Source: Flavobacterium covae | GTDB taxonomy: Bacteria > Bacteroidota > Bacteroidia > Flavobacteriales > Flavobacteriaceae | Assembly (NCBI GenBank): GCA_019565575.1 | Contig: CP067379.1 | Location: forward strand, 1,178,001-1,242,000 | Direction of reading: 5' to 3' | DNA length: 64,000 nucleotides | Part shown: in pieces, positions 41,174 through 51,325 of the stretch | How positions within the stretch are numbered: position 1 is the first letter of the stretch | Layout: every line of letters begins with the position of its first letter | The notes under the pieces: generated by a model | What the model was told of the DNA's origin: nothing | Database searches by the model: none | What the model saw: only the letters and a program-made list of their open reading frames with translations | Program-made: the position numbers and the translations under genes

Positions 41174-43463
41174 CTGCTATATATAATCTTAATTCATCCC
41201 ATGTAAATTGTTCTCCAAATTGTTCTTTTAATAAACCTAAACTTTCATCTTGGTATCCTTCAAAAGCAATTTCGAGTTCTTTTATTTTTTCCAATGGAAG
41301 TAAATCAGATAATTGAACTTGCCCTTCTAAAATTAATTTAGAAAAATGGTTATAAATGGTTTGATTTGTAAGTTTTCGCTCTTTGGCAATTTCGTGAATA
41401 GATTTAGTCTGTTTCCATAAATTAAGTGTTATTTCTATTGTGTTTTGTTTTATTTCATTGTTGTCTTTCTTTTTAGTTTTAGAACTGCTAGAAAGATTAG
41501 GAGTATATTCTTGATCAATAAGACCTGTAATTTGTTTGAATTGTTCTGAAAGTTGTGCCACTTTATTGATTTTGTAATACAATATATCATCTGATTGCAT
41601 ACTTTTTTTTAGAAAGAGGAATCCCTTCTTGTGTATTTTTAAGTAGTAAGCGCATTTTTTTTAACCTTAAAATGGTTTTTAAGAGTGCTTCTTCTAAAAG
41701 TAATAATTCGTCTATAAATGTTTTTATCTTTTTTAGTTGTTTTATTTCTACTATTTTTAATAACAATTCACTATACTGTATATCATATTTATTTAAAAAA
41801 TATAGATACCCTGCTTCACTCCGTTCGTTTAAATAAGCAATATCTACGGTTGGTTGATTTCCTATTTTTTGTAATTGAGAAATAAATTTTTTAGAAGTTT
41901 CAGTTAGTTCTGATAAATCTTTTAGTACTTTTTCTGCCCAAGATTTGTATTTTAATTTAGGGGAATTAGGTAATTCTTCTTTGAATGAAAATAAAAAATT
42001 ACGCCATAATTGTGTTATATCATGACAATTAAAAGCTTTTATAACTTCTGTAAGTAAATAATTTTTAGTTTCTAAATTTAATGTATTGGATAAAATAGCC
42101 ATATTAGCCTTATGTTGAGCGTAATTAATTACGGCTTGATCGGAAGGAATTCCATGTAATTCAATAGGTCTTAGAAGTGTTAATCCCTCTAAACTTTCTA
42201 ATCTAGAAAGAGCTACATAAGCTTGACCTGGAGCAAATACAGATGATACATCTAATACTGCTTTTTTAAAAGTTAATCCTTGACTTTTATGTACCGTAAT
42301 GGCCCAAGCTAATTTTAATGGATATTGGCTAAAAGTTCCTTCTGTTTTTTCTTCAACTTCTTGTGTATTACTGTTTAATTCATATCGAATATTCTCCCAA
42401 GTGTATAAATCAACTTCTATGGTTTTATTTTCTTCAGGAAATGTTATCAAAATTTCTTCTTTTGAAAGAGATTTGACGATTCCTATTTTTCCATTATAAT
42501 AACGTTTCTCGATTGAAACATCATTTTTTATAAACATTACTTGAGCTCCTACTTTTAACTCTAAAATAGAATCTAAAGGATACATTTTTTCGGGAAAGTC
42601 GCCTATAATTTGGGGTTTGTAAAAATACTATCTGATCTCAAAGCCTCCAAAGCCTCTTTGTTTATACGATCTGCTTTGACATTATGCGTTGTAATTACTA
42701 TAGTGCCTTTATCCTTTTTTATATCAAAATTGGGTTGGACATACTTGTTTAATATCAATAGATCTTGTGGAGTAATGGTATTATTTCTTAAATTATTGAG
42801 TATATCAATAAATAAATGATCTGTTTGTCTATAAATTTTATCTAATTCTAAATATAAAGGAGGTTCATCTTGCAAAACTTTTGAATAAAAGAAATACGAA
42901 CCTTGATAATACTTTTGTAAAAAATGCCATTCTTCTTGTTTTATTACGGGAGGTAACTGCCATAAATCACCAATAAAGAGCAATTGTACACCACCAAATG
43001 CTTGACCAGATCTGCGCACCTTTTGTAATATAAAATTCATTGCGTCTAATACGTCAGGACGTAGCATAGAAACTTCATCTACAATTAATAATTCAAGACT
43101 GCGAAGTACTTGTTTTTTAGAAGCACTCATCTTAAATAATTTATCTAAACTTGTTTTGTTTTCTAAACGGATAGATTCATTTTGTAAATGACCAGAAACA
43201 TAATCAGGAATAAATCCCGAAAAAGGAAGCTGAAATAGGGAATGAATGGTAACTCCTCCTGCATTAAGAGCAGCAATTCCAGTAGGAGCAACTATTGCAG
43301 TGTTTTTATGAGAGGTAGCAATAATTTCCTTTAGTAGAGTAGTTTTTCCAGTACCTGCTTTTCCTGTTAAAAAAACACTCCTATGAGTTTGATTTACAAA
43401 TTGCAAGGCAAAAAGAGCAATATTCGATATATTTTCCACGTGGCATATAATTTTGATAATCAA
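41136..43463 (-). CDS. Pif1/RecD-like SF1B helicase with C-terminal HTH, two frameshifts
   Basis: DNA helicase of ~775 aa. Walker A FLTGKAGTGKTTLL (~35), VAPTGIAALNAGGVTIHSLFQ, Walker B LLIVDEVSMLRPD, FIGDLWQLPPV, and the C-terminal UvrD_C_2 box LAWAITVHKSQGLTFKKAVLD...YVALSRLESLEGL. It ends in a helix-turn-helix domain (SIHEIAKERKLTNQTIYNHFSKLI) typical of the Bacteroidota version. Breaks: near 42609-42615 (one base missing before IIGDFPEKMYPLDS) and the T8 run 41603-41610 (one base extra). The start could be the GTG at residue 9 (VENISNIALFALQF) rather than the first ATG. Confidence 0.85.
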
Positions 43464-43573
43464 ATTTATAAAATAATTCTTTTGAGAAGTTTTAAAAAAA
43501 CAAGTTTCTAGAAAAGATTATTCTACAGACGATATTTTTAAAAAGTATAAGACGACTTTAAAATTTACTTCCT

Positions 43574-43581
43574 TAATTTTG
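43574..43581 (+). promoter_or_regulatory. -7 box of the ArsC-like gene
   Basis: TAATTTTG matches TAnnTTTG, 14 bases upstream of the ATG at 43596. Confidence 0.5.
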
Positions 43582-43595
43582 CAAAAAAGATTTTT

Positions 43596-43952
43596 ATGAG
43601 AAAAATATATTATCTTAAAACCTGTAGTACGTGTCAACGTATCCTTAAATCATTGCCACAATTAGATACTTTTATTTTACAAGATATAAAAACAGAACCG
43701 TTAACAGTTCAACAAGTTGATGAAATGAAGGGATTAGCAGGTAATTATGAAATTTTATTTAGTAAAAGAGCTACTTTATATAAAGAAATGGGATTAAAAA
43801 ATGAAGTTTTAACAGAAACAGATTATAAAAGATACATTCTAGAACACTATACTTTTTTATCGCGTCCTGTGATTTTAGTTGATGGCAAAATATTTATAGG
43901 AAATAACGCTAAAGTAGTAACCGAGGTTGTAAACTTTTTAAACAATGAATAA
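43596..43952 (+). CDS. ArsC/Spx-family thioredoxin-fold protein
   Basis: 118 aa with the CSTCQR motif near the N-terminus and the SRPVILVDGKIFIGNN segment late in the fold. ArsC-like glutaredoxin-fold protein: arsenate reductase or Spx-type regulator cannot be told apart by sequence alone, and no ars genes are nearby. Overlaps the next gene by 8 bp. Confidence 0.85.
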   Translation: MRKIYYLKTCSTCQRILKSLPQLDTFILQDIKTEPLTVQQVDEMKGLAGNYEILFSKRATLYKEMGLKNEVLTETDYKRYILEHYTFLSRPVILVDGKIFIGNNAKVVTEVVNFLNNE

Positions 43953-44853
43953 AAGAACTTGGGCGTTAGTTGCTGCTTGGTGTGTAGCTATCATTTATGG
44001 TGTGACTTTTACTATTGCTAAAGATGTAATGCCGAAATATATTGACGCTTTTGGTTTTATCTTTTTACGTGTTGGGGGAGCAATGTTATTGTTTTGGTTA
44101 ACAACGTTATTTGTAAAGACAGAAAAAATTGACAAAAAAGACTTCCCAAGAATTATAGCAGCCTCTTTTTTTGGAGTAGCTTTTAATATGTTGACCTTTT
44201 TTAAAGGATTGAGTTATACATCACCTATCATGGGAGCTGTTTTAATGGTGACTACCCCTATAATTGTATTAATTCTTTCAGCAATTATTATGAAAGAACG
44301 AATGAAAAATCAAAAAATATTGGGAATTCTTTTAGGTTTGGCAGGTACTATAACGCTTATATTATATGGAAAATCTTTAAAAAACGCCTCTAATGCTACT
44401 TTAGGGAATTTTTTAGTATTTGTTAATGCTATTTCTTATGGTTTTTATCTCATTATTGTTAAAAAATTAATGGACAAGTATAATGCCTTTTCCTTTGTGA
44501 AATGGATTTATTTATTTGGTTTTTTGATGGTTATACCGTTTGGATGGGGTGAATTTCAAGCTGTAGAATGGTCGAATGTTCCGACTATTGCATTTTTAAA
44601 AATAGGTTTTGTAGTCGTGTTTTCAACTTTTTTAACCTATCTTTTAAATTTACTGTCAATGCGCGAGTTAAAACCAACTACTGTGGCTGTTTTTATTTAC
44701 TTACAACCGTTTTTTGCTTCAATTTTTGCTGTTGGATTAGGAAAAGATGAATTGAATTGGATAAAAGTAGGATCCGCTATTTTGATTTTTTTGGGAGTAT
44801 ACCTTGTAACACATAAAAAAAGTTGTCAGAAAACTAAAATAATGCTTTTTTAG
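43945..44853 (+). CDS. EamA/DMT-family transporter
   Basis: Ten-helix transporter of ~300 aa with two EamA repeats (VAIIYGVTFTIAKDVMPKYI and FLVFVNAISYGFYLIIVKKLM). The last residues (KKSCQKTKIMLF) are encoded by a terminator stem, so a homopolymer error at A7 near 44815 may have replaced a shorter natural end. Operon with the ArsC-like gene. Confidence 0.85.
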   Translation: MNKRTWALVAAWCVAIIYGVTFTIAKDVMPKYIDAFGFIFLRVGGAMLLFWLTTLFVKTEKIDKKDFPRIIAASFFGVAFNMLTFFKGLSYTSPIMGAVLMVTTPIIVLILSAIIMKERMKNQKILGILLGLAGTITLILYGKSLKNASNATLGNFLVFVNAISYGFYLIIVKKLMDKYNAFSFVKWIYLFGFLMVIPFGWGEFQAVEWSNVPTIAFLKIGFVVVFSTFLTYLLNLLSMRELKPTTVAVFIYLQPFFASIFAVGLGKDELNWIKVGSAILIFLGVYLVTHKKSCQKTKIMLF

Positions 44854-44878
44854 AAAAAAGTAAATTTTCTGACAACTT
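44819..44878. terminator. Bidirectional terminator between the EamA gene and the peroxidase
   Basis: AAGTTGTCAGAAAA (44819-44832) and TTTTCTGACAACTT (44865-44878) form a perfect 14-bp stem between convergent genes. Confidence 0.8.
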
Positions 44879-44884
44879 GATTAT

Positions 44885-45908
44885 TTATGATTTTTTGTAT
44901 TTTGATTCTACATCTGCTGTAAGCGTTTTTAAAAAAGCTTCAATATTATTAACATCTTTTTCTGGTAAATCTTTATTTAATTGTGCTTTACCCATGATCT
45001 TGATAGCTTCCAGATAATGAGGTAACTGAGCCATCATGAAAGTAAGGAAAAGTTTTTTCAGCATTTCTTAAACTAGGTACTTTAAACATGAATTCATCTC
45101 CTTTTTTCTGAGTTCTTTCAAAAACTCCCTTGTCAACCTTCTTGCTATGAGTTAGGTTTGTATAGCTTCCATAAATCCCAAATTTTTGTATCATTTGTCC
45201 GCCTAAAGCAACTCCGCTATGACACATTACACAGTTATTATCTATAAAAGATTTTAAACCTTCTTTTTCATTATCAGATAACGCATTTTCATCTCCATCT
45301 AAATATGAATCAAACCTACTTTTTGGATGTAATTTTCTTTCAAAAGAGCCAATTGCATTGGTAATATTTGAAAAAGTAATAGGCTCTTTTTCATTTGGAT
45401 AAACGTTCTTAAATAAAGTTACATATTCAGGATTTTTACGTAATTTTTCTTCTAAAAAGGCTTTGCTAGGAAGGCTATGTTCTACAGGATTCAACAAAGG
45501 ACCACCCGCTTGCTCTTCCACGTCCTTAGCCCTTCCGTCCCAAAATTGCATCGAATGTAATGAAGCATAAATAGAAGAAGGAGAATTTCTACCACCCAAT
45601 TTTTTAGTATCACCCAAAGATAACGCTTTATTATCAACTCCATAATTTTCTAAATTATGACAAGAATTACAACTAATAGTTCCATTTTTAGAAAGAGAAG
45701 AATCAAAATACAACCTTTTTCCTAAATCAACTTTTTCCTCAGAAATATTTTCTTCTGCTACTGTAGAAATAGATTTGAAATAGTTAGAAGATTTGATTAA
45801 TAACTCACTCTTATTACGACCATCTTCAGCTGGTTTGGAAAAATTTTCTTGATTTTCCTTTTTACAGGCTACCAAAATTAGAGGAATTAAAAATACTGTT
45901 TTTCTCAT
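44885..45908 (-). CDS. Di-haem cytochrome-c peroxidase-like lipoprotein, frameshifted at the C-terminus
   Basis: About 340 aa. Lipoprotein leader MRKTVFLIPLILVAC; two haem-binding CxxCH sites, CNSCH (~82) and CVMCH (~230); the MauG/CcpA context GKRLYFDSSLSKNGTISC and PSLRNAEKTFPYFHDGSV. After TSLS the frame is lost near 45010-45011 (one base too many), stopping at 44988. The corrected frame continues EAIKIMGKAQLNKDLPEKD...VESKYKKS to 44885, the normal family C-terminus. Probably detoxifies peroxide at the periplasmic face. Confidence 0.88.
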
Positions 45909-46113
45909 AAAATGTTTTTTAAAGTTTATAGTAAGAATCGTTTATTTTTATAAGACCTTTTAATTATAAATTAAATAGTGATATAATACCCAACTTATTG
46001 ATCTTATTCTACACTAAATTAGGTTGTTTATCTGTCTAAAAAAATGATTTTTATCACTTAAAAATTAAGCCTGAAAACTATACTAGGAAACCATAACTAC
46101 GACTAAAAATAGT

Positions 46114-46121
46114 TATCTTTG
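46114..46121 (+). promoter_or_regulatory. -7 box of yicC
   Basis: TATCTTTG (TAnnTTTG), 17 bases before the yicC ATG. The 230-bp gap upstream (45909-46138) holds no gene I can support. Confidence 0.55.
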
Positions 46122-46138
46122 GCATCAAATAAAAAAGA

Positions 46139-46999
46139 ATGATACTATCAATGACAGGTTTTGGAAAGGCAACATTACAATTGCCTACCAAAAAAATTAC
46201 CGTTGAAATAAAATCCTTAAATAGTAAAGGTTTAGACCTAAATGTTCGTATGTCTTCTATTTATCGTGAAATGGAACTAGGCTTACGTAATCAAATTTCT
46301 CAAAGTTTAGAAAGAGGTAAAGTTGATTTTTCATTATACTTAGAAACAACAGGAGAAGAAACCACTTCCAAAATAAATATTCCCATCATAAAGGCTTACA
46401 TTGCACAAATGAAGGAAATACTTGTTGATGCTGATCCTACTGAATTAATGAAAATGGCTGTACGTATGCCAGATGCTTTAAAAACAGAAAGGGAAGAAAT
46501 AGATGAAACAGAATGGGCTGAAATTCAAAAAACAGTAAACGAAGCATTGATAAATATTAATCAATTTAGAAAAGATGAAGGACTCGCTCTTGAAAATGAA
46601 TTCAAAACGAGAATAGGAAATATTCGTCAACTAATGGATAGTGCTGTAGCTTATGATGCAGAACGTATAGAGACTGTAAAGACGAGATTACGTACTGCTT
46701 TGGATGAACTTCAGGTAAGCACAGATGAAAATCGTTTTGAGCAAGAATTGATATTTTATTTAGAAAAATATGATATAACGGAAGAAAAAGTACGTTTAGG
46801 AAATCATTTAAATTATTTTTTAGAAACGCTGAACGGAACCGAGGCTAATGGTCGTAAGTTAGGATTTATTACTCAAGAAATGGGACGTGAAATTAATACT
46901 ATGGGCTCAAAATCTAATCATTCTGAAATGCAGAAATTGGTTGTGATGATGAAAGATGAATTGGAGAAAATAAAAGAACAAGTATTGAATGTTTTATAA
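46139..46999 (+). CDS. YicC/YloC-family endoribonuclease
   Basis: 286 aa with the family start MILSMTGFGKA, the SLNSKGLDLNVRMSS motif and the conserved C-terminal end TQEMGREINTMGSKSNHSEMQ. YicC homologues are RNA endonucleases. First gene of the conserved yicC-gmk-nadD series, here interrupted by two four-helix-bundle genes. Confidence 0.93.
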   Translation: MILSMTGFGKATLQLPTKKITVEIKSLNSKGLDLNVRMSSIYREMELGLRNQISQSLERGKVDFSLYLETTGEETTSKINIPIIKAYIAQMKEILVDADPTELMKMAVRMPDALKTEREEIDETEWAEIQKTVNEALININQFRKDEGLALENEFKTRIGNIRQLMDSAVAYDAERIETVKTRLRTALDELQVSTDENRFEQELIFYLEKYDITEEKVRLGNHLNYFLETLNGTEANGRKLGFITQEMGREINTMGSKSNHSEMQKLVVMMKDELEKIKEQVLNVL

Positions 47000-47041
47000 A
47001 ATTAATAATTAGTAAAGAGTGACCAAGTAAAAAGTCAATTT

Positions 47042-47362
47042 ATGAATACCATTAATTCTTATAAAGATTTATTGATTTGGCAAAAGGTATTATTTTAGTC
47101 GTTAAAGTGTATCAATTGTTAGAAACATTTCCACAAGAAGAGTTATATGCTTTGACAAGCCAGTTGAAAAGAGCCGTAATTTCTATTCCTTCAAATATAA
47201 GTGAAGGATATGGTAGAAATACCGACAAATCTTTTAGCCATTTTATAGGATATTACTAAAGAATTAGGTTTTCTAACTAATTGGGACTTGTATCATGAAA
47301 TTATGTGTTTAATAACAGAAGAATCAAAAATGATAAATTCTTTTTCAAAATCATTCAAATAA
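47042..47362 (+). pseudogene. Degraded four-helix-bundle (S23-like) protein gene
   Basis: Reads MNTINSYKDLLIWQK, then (after a one-base loss around 47083-47088) GIILVVKVYQLLETFPQEELYALTSQLKR...GYGRNTDKSFSHFI. The segment corresponding to SRGSLNELETQLIIA of the intact copy at 48020 is deleted with a further frame change near 47252, and the remainder DITKELGFLTNWDLYHEI follows. Clearly a decayed duplicate of the 48020 gene. Confidence 0.85.
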
Positions 47363-47409
47363 AAAATGCAACTTATCACTAATTACTAATCACTTTTTAC
47401 TTTATTGAA

Positions 47410-47984
47410 ATGAACAAAGAAGGAAAATTAATCGTATTCTCAGCACCATCAGGTTCTGGAAAAACCACTATAGTAAGACACTTATTAGGTATTGACGAAT
47501 TGAATTTAGAATTTTCAATCTCGGCTGCAACTCGTGAACCTAGAGGACAGGAAGTAAATGGAAAAGACTATTACTTCATGTCGATCGAAGATTTTAAAAA
47601 ACATATTAAAGCAGAAGACTTTGTCGAGTGGGAAGAAGTATACCGAGATAATTTTTATGGTACGCTGAAAAAGAAGTAGAACGCATTTGGGCGATGGGCA
47701 AAAATGTGATTTTTGATATTGATGTTGCCGGTGGTTTGCGTATCAAAAAGAAATTCCCAGAACAAACTCTAGCCGTTTTCGTAAAGCCACCTAGTGTGGA
47801 CGAATTGAAACGTCGTTTAAAAGAACGTTCGACAGAAAGCGAAGATAAAATCAATATGCGTATTGCTAAAGCTCACGTAGAATTAGCTACCGCTCCTCAG
47901 TTTGACACCATCATCAAAAATTATGATTTAGATGTGGCCAAACAAGAGGCTTATGAATTGGTGAAGGGGTTTGTATCCAAATAG
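47410..47984 (+). CDS. gmk: Guanylate kinase, frameshifted in this sequence
   Basis: Essential GMP kinase of ~191 aa. Walker [13 protein letters not shown] (~10-20), GMP-binding [19 protein letters not shown], and [20 protein letters not shown]. The frame breaks at the A5 run 47668-47672: one extra A gives [19 protein letters not shown] genuine knockout would be lethal, which makes this the best evidence for homopolymer undercalls in this sequence. Confidence 0.95.
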
Positions 47985-48019
47985 TGATTAGTAAAAAGTA
48001 ATGAGTAATTAATAGCTTT

Positions 48020-48385
48020 ATGGGTAGTATTAATTCTTATAAAGATTTATTGATTTGGCAAAAGGGAATTACATTGGTTGTAAAAGTGTACCAATTGACT
48101 AGATTTTTTCCACCTGAAGAATTATACTCTCTAACTAATCAGATTAAAAGAGCAGCAGTATCTATACCTTCAAATATAGCAGAAGGTTATGGGAGGAATA
48201 CGGATAAATCTTTTAGCCATTTTATTGATATTTCAAGAGGCTCTTTAAATGAGTTAGAAACACAGCTTATTATCGCTAAAGAACTTATGTTCATTACAGA
48301 TATAGATTTGTACAATGAAATTTTATTGTTAATTGAAGAAGAGTCAAAAATGATTAATGCTTTTTATAAAACTCTCAAAAACTAA
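48020..48385 (+). CDS. Four-helix-bundle protein (S23/IVP-like)
   Basis: 121 aa, all-helical: SYKDLLIWQKGITLVVKVYQ, the signature SIPSNIAEGYGRNTDKSFSHFIDISRGSLNELETQL. This family (originally found in 23S rRNA intervening sequences) has no settled function and behaves as a dispersed, mobile-looking gene. It sits between gmk and nadD, with similar AT-rich flanks (TTACTAATCACTTTTNACTTT, e.g. 47384-47403 and 48393-48412) to the decayed copy before gmk. Confidence 0.9.
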   Translation: MGSINSYKDLLIWQKGITLVVKVYQLTRFFPPEELYSLTNQIKRAAVSIPSNIAEGYGRNTDKSFSHFIDISRGSLNELETQLIIAKELMFITDIDLYNEILLLIEEESKMINAFYKTLKN

Positions 48386-48418
48386 TTACTCTTTACTAAT
48401 CACTTTTAACTATAAAAA

Positions 48419-49000
48419 ATGAAAATAGGACTATATTTCGGTACATTCAATCCCATCCATATTGGGCATTTAATTATTGCGAGTCACATGGCGGAACATT
48501 CTGATTTGGAACAAATTTGGATGGTGGTTACCCCGCACAATCCGCACAAGCAGAAGAGTTCGTTGTTAGATGATTATCATCGCTTGCAGATGGTTCATTT
48601 AGCTACAGAAGATTACCCAAAAATCAAGCCTTCTGATGTTGAGTTCAAATTGCCTCAACCAAATTATACCGTCAATACGTTGGCACATTTACAGGAAAAA
48701 TATCCACAGCATGAGTTTGCCTTGATTATGGGTGAGGATAATTTAAATTCACTACATAAATGGAAAAACTACGAATATATTTTAGAAAATCATAATATTT
48801 ATGTCTATCCAAGATTAAACTCGGAAATACTAGATAGTCAATTTGTGGCTCACCCTAAAATTCACCGAGTAGATGCGCCTGTCATTGAAATATCCTCAAC
48901 ATTTATCCGTGAAAGTATTAAAAATAAAAAAAATGTAATCCCTATGTTGCTTAACAAAGTTTGGGAATATATTGACCATAATTTGTTCTATAGGAAATAA
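48419..49000 (+). CDS. nadD: Nicotinate-nucleotide adenylyltransferase
   Basis: 193 aa; converts nicotinate mononucleotide to deamido-NAD. Nucleotidyltransferase motifs GTFNPIHIGHLIIA at the N-terminus and ISSTFIRESI near the C-terminus; PQPNYTVNTLAHLQ and GEDNLNSLHKWKNY between. Part of the normal yicC-gmk-nadD set and not of the NAD cluster at 51-64 kb. Confidence 0.95.
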   Translation: MKIGLYFGTFNPIHIGHLIIASHMAEHSDLEQIWMVVTPHNPHKQKSSLLDDYHRLQMVHLATEDYPKIKPSDVEFKLPQPNYTVNTLAHLQEKYPQHEFALIMGEDNLNSLHKWKNYEYILENHNIYVYPRLNSEILDSQFVAHPKIHRVDAPVIEISSTFIRESIKNKKNVIPMLLNKVWEYIDHNLFYRK

Positions 49001-49018
49001 ATTAAGTAATAATAAAAA

Positions 49019-49101
49019 AGAGGCTGTCTAAAAAGTTTGCAATCTTTCCACTAAAGGCAGAAATCGCATAATGTTGATTTATTACTTTTTGGACAGTCTC
49101 C
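49019..49101. terminator. Large hairpin between nadD and the amidase
   Basis: GAGGCTGTCTAAAAAGT (from 49020) and ACTTTTTGGACAGTCTC (to ~49100) are near-perfect inverted copies around a 45-base loop, flanked by A and T tracts. Acts as a bidirectional terminator; its size and end sequence also resemble a small MITE-like or IS-derived element. Confidence 0.65.
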
Positions 49102-49122
49102 TTTTTTATTTAGATAACACTG

Positions 49123-50025
49123 TTACTGTTTTTTAAAGATTGCATAGATAGTATTTAATGTTTTTTGATCTATAACCGAGTCAATTTCTGTTTTGATATA
49201 ATGCAATTTAAACGCTTTGATTGCGGCACTCAAATTTTTAGTATCATATCCAATTATTCGTAAAGCCATTTCGGGATTAAAATCTGCGGGTGCAGTTTCT
49301 AATGGTGCATCTGGCCAGATTCCGAAACCTTTTTCAGCTAATAATTGCCAAGGAAATAAAGCACTAGGATCTACTTTTCTAGTTGGAGCAATATCAGAAT
49401 GACCTATGAAATTTTGTGTAGGAATATTATAGTCTTTCTTCAATTTTGTTAATAGAGCTAATAAGCTATTGATCTGTTGTACTGAAAAGGGTTTAAGTCC
49501 ATTGTTGTCAAGTTCAATCCCAATAGAAGCAGAGTTAATGTCGCTATTTCTTCCCCAAACTCCGCTGCCTGCATGCCATGCTCTTAAGTAATCATTTAGC
49601 ATTTGTACTACCTTTCCATCTTTTGCTATTACATAATGTGCACTAACATTTGTACTGGCTAATGTGAAGGTTTTTAATGTTTGTCTTAAAGAATCTTGTG
49701 CGGTATGATGTATAATTACAAAATTTGGTTTCCTTAGATTAAAGTTTACTGTTCCAATCCATTCTGTAGTTATATTTTCTAATGTAGTTGGATTAAATTT
49801 AGAGATAGAATCCTTTAAGGTTTTAATTTGTTTCGTATAAAGCGTGTCCAAAGAAGTGGTGCTAGTCTCTACTTTTTGTAGAGTAATAGCTTCTTTTTCG
49901 GCTATTTTTCGCTGTAAAACTTTTAGTTGTTTCGCGTATATTTTATTACTTTCTTTATAAGGATTAGTTCCACATGAACTTATAAGTAAACCCAAAGTAA
50001 TACTAAGTAAAAGTTGTTTGTACAT
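49123..50025 (-). CDS. N-acetylmuramoyl-L-alanine amidase lipoprotein (Amidase_2)
   Basis: 300 aa. Lipobox LLISSCG, a coiled-coil-like linker (~35-85), then an AmpD/PGRP-type zinc amidase domain: FVIIHHTAQDS (His ligand), SAHYVIAKDGKVVQM, RAWHAGSG, SIGIELDNNG and GHSDIAPTRKVDPSALFPW. Likely an outer-membrane-anchored peptidoglycan amidase for wall turnover or recycling. Confidence 0.92.
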   Translation of the reverse strand: MYKQLLLSITLGLLISSCGTNPYKESNKIYAKQLKVLQRKIAEKEAITLQKVETSTTSLDTLYTKQIKTLKDSISKFNPTTLENITTEWIGTVNFNLRKPNFVIIHHTAQDSLRQTLKTFTLASTNVSAHYVIAKDGKVVQMLNDYLRAWHAGSGVWGRNSDINSASIGIELDNNGLKPFSVQQINSLLALLTKLKKDYNIPTQNFIGHSDIAPTRKVDPSALFPWQLLAEKGFGIWPDAPLETAPADFNPEMALRIIGYDTKNLSAAIKAFKLHYIKTEIDSVIDQKTLNTIYAIFKKQ

Positions 50026-50586
50026 TTGTAAATTGATTAGTTGTTATAGCAAGTTTGGCTTCTTTTATTTCTTTTTGAATCCTCTTGCAATTATTTTTTT
50101 GTAAATATATTTTTGATCTGAATTTAATAACTCTAGTATTTTTTGGTCGGTATTTTAAGAGATCACTTTAATATCCTCGCTTTTACTTTCGTTAGAACCG
50201 TCTTATTTTAGAATTACGCCTTGTGCATTTAGACTTTGGATCAAAATGTTTTTAATAGCAATCCCTTGCAAAGTATCCAAATTCATTATCTGTTTTTAAG
50301 ATTTTCCATTACTCTGCTAGCTATTTCTTTATTAGAATGCAGTTTTAGAGTGCTTCGTGTAGGTCTAGATCCATTTGGTTTATTTGGCTCATTCTTTCAT
50401 TGTTACTATATTCATTATTGAATTGTGTCAACTAGTTTGAGTGAAAACAAAGTGCATCCTAAAAAAATAAAAATGAAATCTTTTGCATTGAAATTGATTT
50501 ATAAATTCAAATATACTAATTAAATAAGATTTAAACCAATTTGTTTATCAATAATTCTTTGGACTTTTCCTCTGTCTATTTCCATT
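50026..50586. other. Intergenic region, no supported gene
   Basis: 560 bp of AT-rich DNA. A minus-strand stretch near 50210-50290 reads DTLQGIAIKNILIQSLNAQG and looks like an old coding fragment, but has stops and no recognised family. Confidence 0.4.
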
Positions 50587-50707
50587 TTATTTAATCTTCC
50601 TAAATGTTAAACTCATTCTACCTTCTTCGGTGTTTCCTTTTGGGATAGCGTGGTGCCAGTGGTTTTGAATTTCTTGACTCATATAAATCAAGGATTTTTT
50701 TAAAAAA
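50587..50707 (-). pseudogene. C-terminal remnant of an AlkB-like 2OG-Fe(II) dioxygenase
   Basis: Minus-strand reading ...SLIYMSQEIQNHWHHAIPK followed by a polar loop and RMSLTFRKIK then stop. This corresponds to the last strands of AlkB enzymes (metal-site His in HxIPK and the 2OG-binding Arg before LTFR). The rest of the gene is absent, so it is a decayed fragment. Confidence 0.6.
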
Positions 50708-50762
50708 CTATTCTCAATAAATAAAACTTTTTAAATTTACATTAAAATTTACTTTTTTAACT

Positions 50763-51023
50763 ATGTCAACTGAATTAACCAACTACCTTACTGAAATGCA
50801 TAAAGCTTATGATGAAGCCTTGTCAAATATTAGAAAACAAAAAGAAGAAGATAACACAAAAAAGTTTCTAACTTTATTGTTAAACAATAATGAAAAAGTT
50901 AAAAATTATATAACTCATTTTTCTATTGGAACAGGTTTATCTGATGAAGATGACAATAAAAAAGCTTTAATTGAGCTTAATAAAAAACACGTAGATTTTA
51001 TGAACTTTGTTCTATCAATTTAA
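50763..51023 (+). CDS. Small helical protein of unknown function
   Basis: 86 aa, highly charged, all-helical prediction (YLTEMHKAYDEALSNIRKQK), no signal peptide, no recognised family. Isolated between the AlkB remnant and repeat-rich DNA. Confidence 0.5.
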   Translation: MSTELTNYLTEMHKAYDEALSNIRKQKEEDNTKKFLTLLLNNNEKVKNYITHFSIGTGLSDEDDNKKALIELNKKHVDFMNFVLSI

Positions 51024-51325
51024 TTTGCCATTCTCTCGTCCCACTTAATTCCTTCTAAGTTATGAAATAGATTTTGGGGTTGCGAAATGAAATTTTCAAC
51101 ATATAAGATTCCTTCCATTAATTTTATTTTTAAATAATGAACCCACAGATGCACAGATATTCAATATTCAAATTGTATAACTTTATTTCACCTTATTTGA
51201 AAACAATCTTAGATTGACAAAGTAATTCGCATAATATTCGTGATGTGACTTCTCCTTTTATCGAAGTGACAAATAAACGATTAATTATTACTAATTGAAT
51301 ACCATTTGCATCTGTGGTTAAAAAC
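51024..51325. repeat. Intergenic region with flavobacterial dispersed-repeat sequence
   Basis: 300 bp without a gene. Contains CCCACAGATGCACAGATATT, a type of sequence that recurs as ACCACAGATGACAC near 63190. Resembles dispersed intergenic repeats of Flavobacterium genomes. Confidence 0.45.

Noticed and set aside
49019..49101. Complete insertion sequence end
   Set aside because: A single hairpin without transposase or matching second terminus; position between convergent genes fits a terminator.
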